Assembly (NCBI GenBank): GCA_027037155.1
Contig: JALWBK010000235.1
Span: forward strand, 1-6,871
Direction of reading: 5' to 3'
Source: a bacterium
GTDB taxonomy: Bacteria; Thermosulfidibacterota; Thermosulfidibacteria; Thermosulfidibacterales; Thermosulfidibacteraceae
Length of the DNA stretch: 6,871 nt
The position numbers and the translations under genes were made by a program. Below the pieces are notes generated by a model, which saw only the letters and a list, made by a program, of their open reading frames with translations, was not told the origin of the DNA and did not search any database. Each line of letters opens with the position of its first letter. The stretch's first letter is position 1. This document shows positions 6,217 to 6,871 of this stretch, piece by piece.

Positions 6217-6871
6217 ATGAGGAAGAAGCTGTATTTGCTAATGTGTCTGAGTTTGGGTTTGTTGATAGCCTGTGCCAAGCCTAAACCTACACCTATTTCT
6301 TTAGAGGATACTCCTCAGCACCATTATCTTCAGGGTATGGAGCTTATTGAGCAGGGGAAGTTGCAGGATGCGGAAAGTAGATTTGACCGGGCTATTTATC
6401 TCGATAAAGACTATGCAAGGGCCTATGCGGGGAAGGCGTTGGTGCACGCTATTCTTGTAGACAAGCAGTCCGACAAAGAGCATGCTGCAGTGGAGCTGAA
6501 GAAGGCGTTGGATCTTTACAAAAAGGCCACAAAGAAGACTAAGGATGATACCGATAAGTTTTCGGTGTATGTTACAGGTATAAGGGTTTATACAAACGGT
6601 CATCCCGAGTATTGGCTTGATAAGGCTAAAGACTGCTTTGAAGACGCTATAGGTTTGGACAAGGTGGATGAGAAGGGTCTGATTTACTACGAGAGCAAAG
6701 CCGCTGCCTATTACTTCATGGGAGTTGCTTACTACAGGGCTTATGCCTTTAGATCTGCAGAAGAGATGCTGGGTAAGGTTCTCTCTATGAGACCAGGTAA
6801 GTGGCATGATAAAGCTGATCAGCTTTACAAGAAGGTTCAGAAGATTGTAAGGGCTGCTGCGGAGTACACAC
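6217..6871 (+). CDS. TPR lipoprotein (partial, 3' cut off by window edge)
   Basis: The frame is open to the last base; 218 residues are visible and the stop lies outside the window. The signal peptide MRKKLYLLMCLSLGLLIAC ends in a good lipobox (L16-I17-A18-C19). A short Pro/Lys linker follows. The rest is helical with TPR character: HHYLQGMELIEQGKLQDAES at about 35-54, then FDRAIYLDKDYARAYAGKA, a second group around CFEDAIGLD, and AYYFMGVAYYRAYAFRSAEE in the last quarter ending in LSMRPG. TPRs are protein-protein scaffolds, so it is probably an outer-membrane-anchored adaptor facing the periplasm. Related TPR lipoproteins in thermophilic sulfate reducers may continue into S-layer homology domains; that is recollection, not seen here. 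Only 22 bases separate it from the CsgG-family gene, so it belongs to the same operon. The ATG at 6217 is preferred over 6211 on binding-site spacing. Lipoprotein and TPR calls are firm; function is unknown. Confidence 0.85.
   Translation, partial: MRKKLYLLMCLSLGLLIACAKPKPTPISLEDTPQHHYLQGMELIEQGKLQDAESRFDRAIYLDKDYARAYAGKALVHAILVDKQSDKEHAAVELKKALDLYKKATKKTKDDTDKFSVYVTGIRVYTNGHPEYWLDKAKDCFEDAIGLDKVDEKGLIYYESKAAAYYFMGVAYYRAYAFRSAEEMLGKVLSMRPGKWHDKADQLYKKVQKIVRAAAEYT

Noticed and set aside
6301..6807. A 168-codon open frame on the reverse strand
   Set aside because: It is antisense to the terminal TPR lipoprotein, which has a binding site, lipobox and TPR motifs; the reverse peptide has no recognisable motif.

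Overview
The window is a dense, one-directional block from a bacterial chromosome. All supportable genes lie on the + strand. Neighbours overlap or are separated by about 22 bases at most, so the block reads as one operon that enters from the left and leaves on the right. I see no promoter, terminator, RNA gene, mobile element or CRISPR array. The outer-membrane-type lipoprotein signals and the CsgG, GNA1162-like and FlgT-like folds point to a Gram-negative (diderm) host. Arginine is coded mostly by AGG/AGA, isoleucine often by ATA, GC is moderate and the proteins are rich in charged residues. This would fit a thermophile such as a Thermodesulfobacteria- or Aquificota-like lineage, but that placement is an inference, not a demonstration.

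Layout: (a) 1-213, the last 70 codons of a beta-rich protein resembling the C-terminus of AsmA-like (or GspN-like) envelope proteins; (b) 191-1744, a secreted TPR plus SpoIID/LytB-domain protein, predicted to act on peptidoglycan; (c) 1738-4041, a 767-residue multidomain lipoprotein (GNA1162/DUF799-like domain, Ig-like domain, fibronectin type III, parallel beta-helix, TPR); (d) 4028-5161, a periplasmic protein with an FlgT-N-like domain, a TolB-N/FlgT-M-like alpha/beta domain and an unassigned C-terminal domain; (e) 5184-6194, a CsgG-family lipoprotein with an FlgT-C-like C-terminal domain; (f) 6217 to the window end, a TPR lipoprotein cut by the edge.

The products are all predicted to be exported, and at least three are lipoproteins. 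Three consecutive proteins (c, d, e) carry an alpha/beta domain opening with a similar hydrophobic strand (VVVLFPF, VVVLYSK, VVLPFAD). Together d and e contain the domain set of the flagellar H-ring protein FlgT, split over two genes. The working picture is an outer-membrane-anchored assembly (a ring or channel of the CsgG/FlgT type) with TPR scaffolds and a dedicated peptidoglycan-cleaving enzyme. No gene here shows what that assembly transports or anchors.
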